Shown piece by piece: positions 1-10,401 of a DNA stretch of 64,000 nt. The first letter of the stretch is position 1; the number at the start of each line of letters is the position of its first letter. The DNA comes from Fimbriiglobus sp. GTDB taxonomy: Bacteria; Planctomycetota; Planctomycetia; Gemmatales; Gemmataceae. The stretch is taken from the NCBI GenBank assembly GCA_022841795.1, contig JALHQU010000004.1:21724-85723 (forward strand), in the 5' to 3' direction. The notes under the pieces were generated by a model. That model did not search any database. It was not told the origin of the DNA and worked only from the letters and a program-made list of their open reading frames with translations. Both the position numbers and the translations under genes were made by a program.

Positions 1-1637
1 GGGGTAGGCTCCACTATGGCCGAGGCGTTCGGTGCGAACCGACTTTGGTCGAACTGGAACCGCGAGTCGAACCGCTCCCAAATGTCGTCCTTCTCCTCGA
101 CCGTAAGTCGTTGCCACCCGAGGTGCGTCCACCGGTCTTCATTCGCCCGTCGGGCCTCGGCTGTCCATGTCGGCCATCCGAACGCCACGGGCCGGGAGGC
201 GTCGAACTCGGCCAGAAGTGCCGGCCCGAAGACGCACACCGTCATGTCCACGCAGTTCCCGACGATACCGAACCGGTGGTCGCGGGCCAGGAAGATGTAG
301 TGGGCACCGTCTGGCAGAACGGGCACCGGCCAGGCGTCCGGGCCGGCGTCGGACGCCGCGTGAGGGTCAAAGAAGTAGCAGGGATGATTCCAGTCGAGGG
401 CGAACACCTCTTCCCCTGGCCGGGTGCATTCCTTCAGTGCCGCCAGGGCCTTCGATGTCAAATCCGCCTCGACTCGCTCCCGGAACTCTTGGCCGCGAAG
501 GTAGACCTGGGCGATGTCCCAGGTGGTCGAAGGCGTCGGGGTTTGGAATGGTCCGCCGGCAGGGTAGCCGAACCTCTCCGCGTACCCGTTCCACGCCTCG
601 TCCGTCTGCCCGTGGGACATCTCCCGCCACCCCACCCGCTCCCAGGCCCGCACCTTCTGCTCCCGCTCGTCGTCCAACTGGGTGAAGTGCTGGATCGCCA
701 CCAGGCCGAATTCGCGGCGAAGGCCGTTGCCCAGCCGGAAGTTCCAGAACGGCAACCGCCCGCCCTGCAACTCCTCGTGCGGGAGGTCGTTCAACAGGGC
801 CAGGCAGAGTTCGGGGACTCGATCTGTTTCGGGGGCGAAGTAGTAACGCGGACAGCGGACGCACACGAGCCAGCCGAAGTCACGCCGCGTGACCCAGAAG
901 ACGCCGGACTTGCGGTCGCCGGGCGGTTCGGTCCGGTCGAACGTCACGCCCGAACCGTGAAGGAGCGGGACGACCTCGGCCCAGAAGCCAGCGGCTCGGG
1001 CGATCCGGCATAGGTGGTCGTACTCCGGTTCGGCACCGACCACGACCGGCCCCGCCAGGTTGGGGACTCGGATGCGGCTCGTGCGTGCCGCGTCCGCCCA
1101 GAAGGGGATGGGGCGTTCTCGGAGGGACTCGTTCTTGGCTTCTCCGGTTCCGAAGAGGCCCATCAGGTAGGACGGCAGGTCGCGGCCCACGCACGCGATG
1201 TCGGCCTGGCGAACCGTGAGCACCGGGTTGCCTTCGACCGACGGGTCGGACGGCAGGTAGTGGTGCGACCGGATCGGGATGAGTGACGGGATCGCGTCCA
1301 GTCGTCGTCCGGCTTCGGCCAACGCTTCAGCGAGTTCGACGGGACGAGGCCCCCACTCGCCTGACCAGAAGTCGTTGTGCTCGACATCGAACAGGACGCC
1401 CCGCGACGGGCGGTCGAGGAAGCGGTTGCGGAGGTCGTTGGCGGACTCCGAACGCCAGTTGGGGAAACCGCTGGTGACGGGCAGAGCGGTCTGGAGAAAC
1501 CGCCGAAAATCGGGTGGGAACCGGAGCCGATACTCGCCTTCGATCCGCATGATCTCGTCGTCACCGAGGCCCGGCTCGAATTTGACGCCATGCGATCTCA
1601 GGTGATCGACCGCCGCGTCGAAGGTGTGGCCGGTCAT
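1..1637 (-). CDS. SUKH (SMI1/KNR4)-DUF2716 family protein, C-terminus cut by window edge
   Basis: The minus-strand frame is open from an ATG at 1637 to the left edge, giving at least 545 residues with no stop. The start follows GGGAGG at a 7-base spacing. Residues 25-60 (IEGEYRLRFPPDFRRFL, then GFPNWR) and the following GVLFDVEHNDFW stretch match the SUKH/SMI1-KNR4 fold. From about residue 330 the sequence resembles DUF2716: a GWREM / PTPSTTWDI block, a YIFLARDHRFGIVG block, and near residue 508 GWQRLTVEEKDDIWERF. SUKH proteins are commonly immunity proteins of contact-dependent or polymorphic toxins. No toxin is visible here. It lies 82 bases downstream of a small gene of the same strand, at the distal end of the ABC-3C run. 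A defence or immunity role is inferred from family and position only. Confidence 0.75.
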   Translation of the reverse strand, partial: MTGHTFDAAVDHLRSHGVKFEPGLGDDEIMRIEGEYRLRFPPDFRRFLQTALPVTSGFPNWRSESANDLRNRFLDRPSRGVLFDVEHNDFWSGEWGPRPVELAEALAEAGRRLDAIPSLIPIRSHHYLPSDPSVEGNPVLTVRQADIACVGRDLPSYLMGLFGTGEAKNESLRERPIPFWADAARTSRIRVPNLAGPVVVGAEPEYDHLCRIARAAGFWAEVVPLLHGSGVTFDRTEPPGDRKSGVFWVTRRDFGWLVCVRCPRYYFAPETDRVPELCLALLNDLPHEELQGGRLPFWNFRLGNGLRREFGLVAIQHFTQLDDEREQKVRAWERVGWREMSHGQTDEAWNGYAERFGYPAGGPFQTPTPSTTWDIAQVYLRGQEFRERVEADLTSKALAALKECTRPGEEVFALDWNHPCYFFDPHAASDAGPDAWPVPVLPDGAHYIFLARDHRFGIVGNCVDMTVCVFGPALLAEFDASRPVAFGWPTWTAEARRANEDRWTHLGWQRLTVEEKDDIWERFDSRFQFDQSRFAPNASAIVEPT

Positions 1638-1719
1638 CGTGACGCCTCCCGAGTCCATCCGACCAAACGCTGCTGCCGGCTCACCGTGCTGGAGCAGGTC
1701 GTCGGCCTTTCCGTCCGCT

Positions 1720-2133
1720 TCAAGGCTGGAACCACGGGTCGTCCTTGATCGCCTTCAGGCACTCGCCCAGGGTGAGGCCCGCAAACAGTTCGTGCCACTT
1801 CTCGGTGTGCCGCATGTACGCCAGGTTGAACCGCCCCAGGGCGGTGTGCTCCAGCCGGGCGAAGTTGACCTCGAACGTCGGGGAGATCGCGTTCGGCCCC
1901 GGACAGGCGTAGGTGGCGACGAAGTAAAAGTACCTGCCGTGCCACTTGGTCGAGAGGCCGGTGACGTAGTTGAACTTCGGCTCCTTCGGCGGCGGCTGGA
2001 CGTGCTTCGCCGTGAGGGCCGTCTCGATCAACTCGTTCGCCTTCCGCTCGACCTCGGCCTTCGTCGCGTCCGACGCGGCGGCTTTCGGGTCGCGGGCGGG
2101 CGAGTAACCCCACGTCTTCTTCGGTTTTGGCAT
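1720..2133 (-). CDS. Small DUF3024-like hypothetical protein
   Basis: This 137-residue protein starts 9 bases after the stop of the SMC-like ATPase gene, so it is probably co-transcribed with it. After a basic N-terminus and a helical segment (about residues 25-45), the C-terminal half holds a compact aromatic beta-rich block: YFYFVATYACPGPNAI, then NFARLEH, FNLAYMRHTEKWHELF and a final DDPWFQP. That pattern resembles DUF3024-type small domains, including the W-H motif near a YMR strand. No catalytic residues can be named. It may be an accessory of the ABC-3C operon or an unrelated passenger; the close spacing favours the former. Confidence 0.7.
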   Translation of the reverse strand: MPKPKKTWGYSPARDPKAAASDATKAEVERKANELIETALTAKHVQPPPKEPKFNYVTGLSTKWHGRYFYFVATYACPGPNAISPTFEVNFARLEHTALGRFNLAYMRHTEKWHELFAGLTLGECLKAIKDDPWFQP

Positions 2134-2142
2134 GACGTGCTC

Positions 2143-4386
2143 TCAGATAGGCGGTTCGTTCGACCCCGGTGCGATCTCTTCGATGACGACTTCGGTCTTC
2201 GCGGGCCAGACCCACACATGCCCCTTCCTGTCAGCCAACCAGTCTCTCGCTTCTTTCTCCGTCTCGCACGAGTGGTCGGGTGTGCGAGATGGATCGACCG
2301 GTGCTTCGCCAAGAGTGACGTACCACATCCCGGCTTTGCCCTCGAAGGTGGCGTCCGGCCCACCCGCCTTTGCCGCATCCGTCGCGTCGGGGGAGATCGT
2401 ACTTGCTTCATCGGATGCGTCGGGTGAGCTTGCTGTTTCGTCGTCGCCGGAAGTGACCTCGGTTGTCTCCACCGGGAGTTCGCCCTGACTCCAGACGTGT
2501 TTGAGTTCGGTGCGGTGGCTCCCCTTGAGTTTCTTGAACGCTCGCCCGCAAACCACAACTTGGACGTTCTCGTTTCGTCCCGCAAGGGCCACGAACGGTT
2601 CGATCAGGTAGTTTTCCTTGTCGGAAATGGTCGTCTTGTCGGCCAGCGTCATCGGGAAGTCGATCAACGCGAAGCCGGGGTAGTTGTAGTCGGACTGTCC
2701 CGTCAACTTCAGCAGGGCAAACTGGTAGCCGAGGGCGACGTATCCGATGGAAGTCGCCCCCAGCGTCGTCCACGGCACCTTGCCGACGCGGAGCTTGAAC
2801 CCACGCTCCCCGACATCAAACCGGACGGGCTGGTGCGGCCAGCGGCTCGCATCGCCGGCCTTCAGGGCGTTCAGGTATTCGTTGATCCCGTCCGACATCG
2901 CGTCGGAGAGTTGCTCGAATGGGATGGTGGCACTCTTCGCGTCCACGTCGTTGCTGAGGCTTTGCACGGTGGTTCGGAGTGCGTCGATTTGCCGGGAGAG
3001 GGCGTCCCGCTGCTCGAACGCCGCCCGGAGCCGGTGCAGTTGGGCGATCCGTTCTTCCAGTCGGCCTACATCCACGTCGAGGGCCGCGACCTCGGGCGGC
3101 ATTGACGCGGCGACCGCAGCCCGAACCGGCCTGAGAGCGGCCTCGACTTCCGCGAGTTCCTCGTCCGTTCGCCGGAGCCGACCGCTCACAGCCGCCCGTT
3201 CCTCCACGAGTCGCTTGAGGAGGTCTTCGAGTTCGGACCCCTCGCCCTCCAATTGCTCGATCTCGAACGCCAACCGCCGTCCGGCACCTGTCTCGGTCCC
3301 GGCCCCACGGTCGGGGATGGACTGGTGACAGACGAAGCACTCTCCGGGCGGGGTCGAGCCGGGCGTCACCTTCTGATCGCAATACGGGCAGCAGGTGACG
3401 CTGAGCGGTTTGAAAACCTCTCCCGCCGTCTCGACCCGTCGCATCTTCCGTAACTCTCCGGCGACCGTCTCGCGGTAGGCGGACAGTTCCGCGAACCGCC
3501 GTTCGATGTCCGACAACCGCGTGCGATCCCGATCCCGGTCGGTGGCGAGGCGGACTCGGCGTTCGCCCAACCCGGTGTCGGCGGGTTGCGACTCTCGCAC
3601 GGGCCGGGAGGCGAGAAGGTCGGAGACGATTTCTTCCCGGCGGCGGCGGCGGTCCTCGATGTCCGACTTCAGACCCACCGCCGCCTGCTCGATGGCGTCC
3701 GGGGTCGGGGCGTTGCTGAGCGTCGGGTCCGGGATGAGGTCTTTCGCGGCCTGCTGGAGCACCGACTCGAACTGCTCCTTGCGGGCCTCCAGGGTGAGCA
3801 ACTGCTTCCGCTGCTCAATCTGCGTCCCGAGTTCGCTCGGGTAAAGTTTGTCGGCCACCCCCAGGAATTGCAGCAGGCAGGCGTGCTGCTCCTTCTCGGG
3901 CTGCTTGTCCGCGAGGTCCGACCAGAACCGCTCCTCGCGGAAAACGTGTCGGAACAACATCCGCCAACTCAACTCGGGCCAGGTCGCCCCGGAGAACGGG
4001 TTTCCTTTAGGGAAGTACACCACAGGGATGCCGAGCCGCTTGAGGAACCAGGCCGAAAAATCCTCACTGGACATGCCCTCGCCGTTGACGAAAACTTTGT
4101 GCTTCGCCCCGGCTTCCTTCCACCGCCTCTGCACGATGACTTCCTCGCCGCCCACATCCATGTTCAGGGTGGCGGTATCGAACTTCGTCGCCAGGTTCTC
4201 GCCCATCGCCTTCTCGGGCGTGTCCTTGTCCCCGAGTAAATAGGAAATGGTCTGAAGCCAGCCGGACTTGCCGGTGTCCTTCAGGCCGACGACGACGTTC
4301 ACCCCCGGCTCCAGGACGAGGGTGTCATCGTCCCCGGCGGCGGTCGTTCGGCAGACGGTTTTGAGTCGAACGGGTTTCGCGGTCAT
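2143..4386 (-). CDS. SMC/Rad50-like ABC ATPase of an ABC-three-component (ABC-3C) system
   Basis: 747 residues. A Walker A motif (GLKDTGKS, residues 34-41) opens an N-terminal half ATPase. Long coiled coils (about 180-330 and 365-470) flank a four-cysteine hook, CCPYC near 331-335 and CFVC near 348-351, as in zinc-hook SMC proteins. The C-terminal ATPase half carries GYQFALLKL and a Walker B-like strand, GFALIDFP. An acidic Ser/Pro/Asp-rich linker and a small extra domain (WYVTLGEAP, ARDWLADRKGHVW) end the protein. The ATG overlaps the TGA of the upstream middle-component gene (ATGA). ABC-3C ATPases are thought to sense nucleoprotein targets and to activate the effector encoded alongside, here the 4934-6217 nuclease. 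This assignment rests on motifs plus gene order. Confidence 0.85.
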   Translation of the reverse strand: MTAKPVRLKTVCRTTAAGDDDTLVLEPGVNVVVGLKDTGKSGWLQTISYLLGDKDTPEKAMGENLATKFDTATLNMDVGGEEVIVQRRWKEAGAKHKVFVNGEGMSSEDFSAWFLKRLGIPVVYFPKGNPFSGATWPELSWRMLFRHVFREERFWSDLADKQPEKEQHACLLQFLGVADKLYPSELGTQIEQRKQLLTLEARKEQFESVLQQAAKDLIPDPTLSNAPTPDAIEQAAVGLKSDIEDRRRRREEIVSDLLASRPVRESQPADTGLGERRVRLATDRDRDRTRLSDIERRFAELSAYRETVAGELRKMRRVETAGEVFKPLSVTCCPYCDQKVTPGSTPPGECFVCHQSIPDRGAGTETGAGRRLAFEIEQLEGEGSELEDLLKRLVEERAAVSGRLRRTDEELAEVEAALRPVRAAVAASMPPEVAALDVDVGRLEERIAQLHRLRAAFEQRDALSRQIDALRTTVQSLSNDVDAKSATIPFEQLSDAMSDGINEYLNALKAGDASRWPHQPVRFDVGERGFKLRVGKVPWTTLGATSIGYVALGYQFALLKLTGQSDYNYPGFALIDFPMTLADKTTISDKENYLIEPFVALAGRNENVQVVVCGRAFKKLKGSHRTELKHVWSQGELPVETTEVTSGDDETASSPDASDEASTISPDATDAAKAGGPDATFEGKAGMWYVTLGEAPVDPSRTPDHSCETEKEARDWLADRKGHVWVWPAKTEVVIEEIAPGSNEPPI

Positions 4387-4937
4387 GGGCGGATCACCTG
4401 TCCGAGCGGGAGTTGGGCGACTTCTTCCTCGAAGAGTTGGTACACGAGCTTCTTCAACCAGTCGCCCTTCTTGTCACCGAGGAGTTTCTTGACCGCCTTC
4501 ATCTGCCCGCGAAGGTCTTGGAACGAGTCCTCACCGGCTAACCGGCGGGCGACCGCCACCCCGGCGTCCGTGAGGGTGAACACGAACGTCTTGTCCCGCC
4601 GCTCGACGGTCAGAACCGCCCGGCTCTCCAGGTAGGCGAGGATTTGGTAGTAGCGGGCGTCCCACGGACCGTAATGGTGCCGCACCATCGCGGATTCGAC
4701 ATCGCCGTTCGCGGTGGCCTCAGCCTTCTGCTTCAAGTGGTCCGCAGCCCGCTGGAAGAAGCTCGGGTAGCGGACGAAGAAGTCGAGTTTGGCGAGCTTC
4801 GTCAGTCCCTCGATGCGGTTTTTCACGCCGCACAAGTGGATGAGTAATGTGATTCGGGCTGCATGGAATTCGGTGATCTGGTCTGCTGTGAGCGTGCGGC
4901 CAGCCGGGTATTTGTCGAGGGCAGTCGTCGGGGTCAT
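4383..4937 (-). CDS. ABC-3C middle component, winged-helix protein
   Basis: The preferred start is the ATG at 4937, which overlaps the nuclease stop as ATGA and gives 184 residues (MTPTTALDKYP). A longer open frame reaches 5066 but lies inside the nuclease gene. The sequence RIEGLTKLAKLDFFVRYPSFF, then MVRHHYGPWDARYY and VFTLTDAGVAVARRL, is the pattern of the middle component of ABC-three-component systems: a winged-helix-like bridge between the ATPase and the effector. Its own stop overlaps the ATPase start. The two 4-base overlaps imply translational coupling and fixed stoichiometry of all three products. The function is taken from the family; nothing enzymatic is visible. Confidence 0.83.
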   Translation of the reverse strand: MTPTTALDKYPAGRTLTADQITEFHAARITLLIHLCGVKNRIEGLTKLAKLDFFVRYPSFFQRAADHLKQKAEATANGDVESAMVRHHYGPWDARYYQILAYLESRAVLTVERRDKTFVFTLTDAGVAVARRLAGEDSFQDLRGQMKAVKKLLGDKKGDWLKKLVYQLFEEEVAQLPLGQVIRP

Positions 4938-6217
4938 GCGGACGCCCTCACCAGTCGGTGCAGGCACCGGTTCATCACGTCGTACATGCACCCGTATAGC
5001 GTCCCCTCCGGCGGCTTGGGGTCGCAGGAGAGCGTGTCCCGAAGGGCCATAATTTCCTGCTGGCACCGGCTGTGAAACTGAAGCCCGTCGTCGGCCAGTT
5101 CCCCTGCGTCCAGACGTGTCTTCAGTCGGTGCAGGCGGGCGAGTATCTCCCCCTCCACGAAGTCCCGGTCGTCCACGCTCAGGTATTTAGCTTGTCGGGC
5201 GTCCCGCAGATAACGCCTACGTTGCTCCTTGGCGACCTCGACGGAAGTGGTATCAACTCCGGCGGCGACGAGCTTGTTTTCCAAGGCAGTGCTGGTTCCT
5301 GCTTGCGTAGGGTGAAGGATGGCGTGTGCCTGCCCCAGCAACCAAGTCCGCAATTCAGTCACCACGAGCCGCTTCGCGGGCTTCTCCGTGCGACCGCACG
5401 CGAGGGAGGCGTCCTGAACCCGTCGGAATAGCCGGTCGTACAATTCCTGCCGTTGATCCGGGGCCAAGTATTGGCCGGCGGTATCGAGTACCCGTTCCAG
5501 TTTGAGCAGGTTCTCGTTCCGAACATCCGGTGTCGTGGCTCGGCACTCCCAAACCGTGCGTTCGGCCCAGAACGCGATGCCATTCCCGTTTGGTGATACT
5601 GGCAGGTGGGCAGTGGGCTTCTTTGCGAAAGATGTCGTGATCGCGGTTGCGACGGCTGCGATGTCTGCCGAACTTGGACTCCTCGCTGGATTGTCGATCT
5701 CCGTCTTAAGGGCAGCCAGAATCGTGTCAGGCTGCCAGCAGGTGACGACCCGAAAGCGACACGGCTCTTGTCCACGGTCGTGTGCCAGGGATTTTTCCAA
5801 GATGCACTTCCCTGGCCCCGTGCCGTTTCGGGACGGCCCTGGCCTACAAAGTTCGGCCACTGTCCATGCTTGGCCGAGATCGCTGCTCTTGACTTGAACG
5901 AACTCGAACCATTCGACGCTTTGGATGTGCCAGACCAGAACGATGTCGTCTTCGGCCTCGCACCACACTTCAGTCGGTCCGCCCCCGAGGAGCATGTCAA
6001 GACACTTGCCGGCGGCAACGTGATCCTGAAAGTCGAAGCCCGCTCGTGCCGTTCGCCCTCCCTGTTCCACCGGGTCGAGGTCGCGGAAGGAAGGTTTCGG
6101 CAGCGGTGCGGGTGACACCGCAGGTGCCGGTACGACGGCAAGCACCGGTGCTGCCACGGGGGTAGCTGCCACCGGGGTCGGCGTGGTAGGCGTCGTCGTG
6201 GTCTTCTTCTTCGCCAT
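4934..6217 (-). CDS. Cap4/DUF4297-like nuclease, putative ABC-3C effector
   Basis: 427 residues. The first 42 are a Thr/Pro/Ala-rich low-complexity tail. Residues 52-110 hold the DUF4297/Cap4 nuclease signature: GGRTARAGFDFQDHVAAG, then VWCEAEDDI (Glu87, Asp90) and EFVQVKSSD (Gln108, Lys110), the E/D...QxK arrangement of PD-(D/E)XK enzymes. The remainder is helical and charged, with DRQELYDRLFRRVQ and late cysteines, and probably contacts the partners. Cap4-type nucleases cut double-stranded DNA when activated by their associated system. It is the first gene of the three-gene overlapping unit, 74 bases downstream of the XRE gene. The Shine-Dalgarno is weak, so translation may be low or coupled to upstream events. 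Confidence 0.83.
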   Translation of the reverse strand: MAKKKTTTTPTTPTPVAATPVAAPVLAVVPAPAVSPAPLPKPSFRDLDPVEQGGRTARAGFDFQDHVAAGKCLDMLLGGGPTEVWCEAEDDIVLVWHIQSVEWFEFVQVKSSDLGQAWTVAELCRPGPSRNGTGPGKCILEKSLAHDRGQEPCRFRVVTCWQPDTILAALKTEIDNPARSPSSADIAAVATAITTSFAKKPTAHLPVSPNGNGIAFWAERTVWECRATTPDVRNENLLKLERVLDTAGQYLAPDQRQELYDRLFRRVQDASLACGRTEKPAKRLVVTELRTWLLGQAHAILHPTQAGTSTALENKLVAAGVDTTSVEVAKEQRRRYLRDARQAKYLSVDDRDFVEGEILARLHRLKTRLDAGELADDGLQFHSRCQQEIMALRDTLSCDPKPPEGTLYGCMYDVMNRCLHRLVRASA

Positions 6218-6291
6218 CCGGGACTCGCTAACTCGTGGCTCGTTGGTTTGCCGCGTGGGCCTTGACTGTTCTGCCGGGCGGCGTTATTGCC

Positions 6292-6651
6292 TTACGCCCG
6301 TTTTCTCGGGCGTGCTCCCGTTGTCGCTGTCGGGGCCATCCCGGCGAGCACTTTATCGAGGGCGGCGTCGTCCAGGGCGGCGAGGCGGCGGAACGCATCG
6401 GGGCGTTCCAGCACCCGCTTCTTGATCCCCTCGGGTATCCGGTGGGCCAGCAGCAGGAGTTCGTCCACGTCGGCGTCGAGGGCGGTCGCCAACTTCAGGA
6501 TCAGCCCTTCGCCGGGGGCGTCCCCGAAGTCGAGCTTGCCGTTCTCGATCTTGCTCAGGTAAGTGAAGTGGACGCCAACGACTCCCGCGAGGGTGCGGAG
6601 ATCGACGCCCTTCACCTTTCGTGCAGCCCTCACCTTCTCGCCGAACGTCAT
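6292..6651 (-). CDS. XRE-family helix-turn-helix regulator of the ABC-3C operon
   Basis: 119 residues. The start is the ATG at 6651, preceded by AGGGGG at a 4-base spacing; a longer frame to 6711 would run across the promoter and lacks a ribosome site. Residues 3-60 form a Cro/CI-type HTH (VRAARKVKGVDLRTLAGVVG, then HFTYLSKIENGK). A C-terminal helical tail (RRLAALDDAALDKVLAGM) is probably for dimerisation or ligand contact. It precedes the nuclease gene on the same strand, with a promoter at 6680-6708. It is divergent from hsdM, so it could also influence the R-M operon. Autoregulation of the conflict operon is the usual role for such a gene; the operator is not resolved. Confidence 0.85.
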   Translation of the reverse strand: MTFGEKVRAARKVKGVDLRTLAGVVGVHFTYLSKIENGKLDFGDAPGEGLILKLATALDADVDELLLLAHRIPEGIKKRVLERPDAFRRLAALDDAALDKVLAGMAPTATTGARPRKRA

Positions 6652-6679
6652 GCGGCCCCCTTGCTGTCGGGCAGAGCTA

Positions 6680-6708
6680 AGAATATCTTTGTTGTAGTCG
6701 AGAGTCAA
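6680..6708 (-). promoter_or_regulatory. Sigma70-type promoter for the XRE/ABC-3C operon
   Basis: On the minus strand TTGACT (6708-6703) and TATTCT (6685-6680) are separated by 17 bases, a good vegetative promoter layout. Transcription would begin near 6673, about 22 bases before the XRE start codon. It lies in the 153-base gap shared with divergent hsdM, so one bound regulator could control both directions. Confidence 0.55.
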
Positions 6709-6804
6709 CACGCCGGCTCGTCGTACTGACGGTCAGCTTCAACTACCGACATCGCGTTCGAGCCGCCGCTGTGGCAACATGGCGTGAATTTTCGAGGGTC
6801 TGGG

Positions 6805-8354
<1,550 letters not shown>

Positions 8355-8358
<4 letters not shown>

Positions 8359-9656
8359 ATAGTGATTGGCAAGAGGGCAAGTTGGCGAATATCGCTGATG
8401 TCGTAATGGGGACTTCGCCTCCTGGCGAAACCACCAACGAAATTGGCAACGGTACTCCGTTGTTGAATGGGCCTACCGAGTTCACCACACGCTGTCCAAT
8501 CGCAGTTCAGTACACCACGTCTCCCGTAAAGCTCTGTGAGGCGGGTGATCTGCTCTTTTGTGTTCGTGGTTCAACGACTGGCAGGATGAATTTAGCCGAC
8601 AAGAAATACGCAATTGGGCGTGGCCTGGCTGCGATACGACATCGAGAAGGAGCCGAGTACCACCCTTACCTTCGGGCTGTGATCGAACTTGCACTCCCGC
8701 GATTGCTCGCTGTGTCGAATGGCTCGACCTTCCCCTCGGTGTCTCGATTGGACATCGAAAATGTATCAATTCAGGTTCCACCATTAAACGACCAACACCG
8801 CATCGCGGACATACTCGGCTCGTTGGATGACAAGATCGAGTTGAATCGGCGGACTAACGAGACGTTGGAGGCGATGTCCCGAACACTGTTCCGGTCGTGG
8901 TTCGTGGACTTCGATCCAGTGCGGTCCAAGGCAGACGGTCAAAAGCCTCATGGCCTGGATGGTGCCACCACGAAAATGTTCCCGGACTCGTATGAGTTAA
9001 GCCGCATAGGTCGCGTTCCTGTAGGTTGGCAGGTCGTCCCCATCGGAGATCACATCGACGCGGTGAAAGGCTTGAGTTACAAGGGCGACGGACTGGCCGA
9101 ATCGGGACGGCCCCTCCACAATTTGAACTCGGTTTACGAAGGTGGGGGTTACAAGTACGAGGGGATCAAATTCTACACGGGTGAGTACAAAGATCGCCAT
9201 CTCGTTCGCCCCGGCGACGTGATTGTGGCGAACACCGAGCAGGGACACGACCTGCTTCTGATCGGCTACCCGGCCATCGTCCCCAAGTTCTACGGGGAGT
9301 CCGGGCTGTTCAGTCACCACCTATACAGGGTTCGCCCCCGTGAATCGTCTCCTCTGACCAACCATTTCATCTATTTCCAGTTAATGGAACAGAGGTTTCG
9401 TGATGAAGTGACCGGCCACACCAACGGAACAACGGTCAACATGCTCGCGGCGGATGGACTGCAACGCCCGCTGTTCGCCCTCCCGCCGCCGGAACTGATT
9501 CGGGCATTCGACCGCTTAGCGGCACCGCTTTTCCAGAAGGCCGAGCAGTTGCACGGAGAATCGCTTGACTTGAAGCGGGTGCGGGACGCCCTGCTTCCCA
9601 AATTGCTTTCAGGAGAAGTCCGTGTTCACCCCTCCGAGGGGGTGCTTCGTGCCTGA
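8355..9656 (+). CDS. hsdS: Type I restriction specificity subunit HsdS
   Basis: 433 residues from a GTG start overlapping the hsdM stop. The architecture is the standard two-half one. Target-recognition domain 1 (about 1-150) ends in the conserved [20 protein letters not shown] coiled-coil spacer. TRD2 (about 215-380) is followed by a second helix pair ending [14 protein letters not shown]. The phrase [16 protein letters not shown] is common in this family. The TRDs decide the bipartite recognition sequence, which cannot be read from sequence alone. Base composition is lower in G+C than hsdM or hsdR, especially in TRD1 (8360-8800), consistent with TRD exchange between lineages. Confidence 0.95.
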
Positions 9657-10401
9657 CGCGAACGAGTCTTCGACGTTCAAGATGGACGGGGTGCGGTCAG
9701 TGGTTGACCGTTACCCCGGTGCCGTGCAACTCACCCACCAAGTCACTGCCATCGAACAGGCCCTTGATTCAGAATTGCCGGGGCTGGCATTCGATCTCTC
9801 GAAGACGTTGGTCGAGACGGTCTGCAAGACGGTTTTGAACGACTGCACAGTCGTGTTCGACAAGGACGACGACCTGCCCGCGTTGCTCAAGAAGGTGTTT
9901 ACCTGCCTTCGACTGTTCCCGGACGGTCAGGCGGCACCGGGGCAGGTTCAGGAGCGGCTGAAGCGAACCCTGAACGGATTGAGTACGACCGTTCAGGGGC
10001 TATGCGAACTCCGTTCGAATCACGGCCTGGCTGGGCACGGTCAGGACGCCTTTGCAACGAACCTCGAACGAGTTCAGGCCGAGTTTGCCGCACGAGCCGC
10101 CGACGCCGTGGCCTGTTTCCTCTGGAACGCCCACAAGAACTACCAGCGGGTGCCAGCGGTTCACCGGTTGCAGTACACCGACCACGGGAACTTCAACGAC
10201 TGGCTGGACGGCCTCCACGAACCGGTTCGCATTCTTACTGACCTGGAGTATGTGGTCAGTGAAGTGTTGTTCAAGGTGGATCAGGAGGCGTACCGTTCCG
10301 CCCTGGAAGATTACACAGCGGGAGGCAGCAAGGACGCAGATGACGACCTCACGGCGGATGACGCCGACATTCAGCAAGACAACGAAGAGGATCGGTCATG
10401 A
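9649..10401 (+). CDS. Abi_C-like abortive-infection protein inside the hsd operon
   Basis: 250 residues from the GTG at 9649, preceded by GAGGGGG; an in-frame GTG at 9622 would extend it by nine residues. Its 5' end overlaps hsdS by 8 bases and its stop overlaps the hsdR start (ATGA). Residues about 95-150 resemble the Abi_C (abortive infection C-terminal) domain: [20 protein letters not shown] followed by GHGQDAF. The preceding [10 protein letters not shown] and LLKKVF helices also fit that family. The tail is acidic. Extra genes between hsd subunits (R-linked ORFs) are known in other bacteria, but their roles are mostly unproven. A back-up abortive response tied to failure of restriction is inference. 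Confidence 0.75.
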   Translation: MPDANESSTFKMDGVRSVVDRYPGAVQLTHQVTAIEQALDSELPGLAFDLSKTLVETVCKTVLNDCTVVFDKDDDLPALLKKVFTCLRLFPDGQAAPGQVQERLKRTLNGLSTTVQGLCELRSNHGLAGHGQDAFATNLERVQAEFAARAADAVACFLWNAHKNYQRVPAVHRLQYTDHGNFNDWLDGLHEPVRILTDLEYVVSEVLFKVDQEAYRSALEDYTAGGSKDADDDLTADDADIQQDNEEDRS

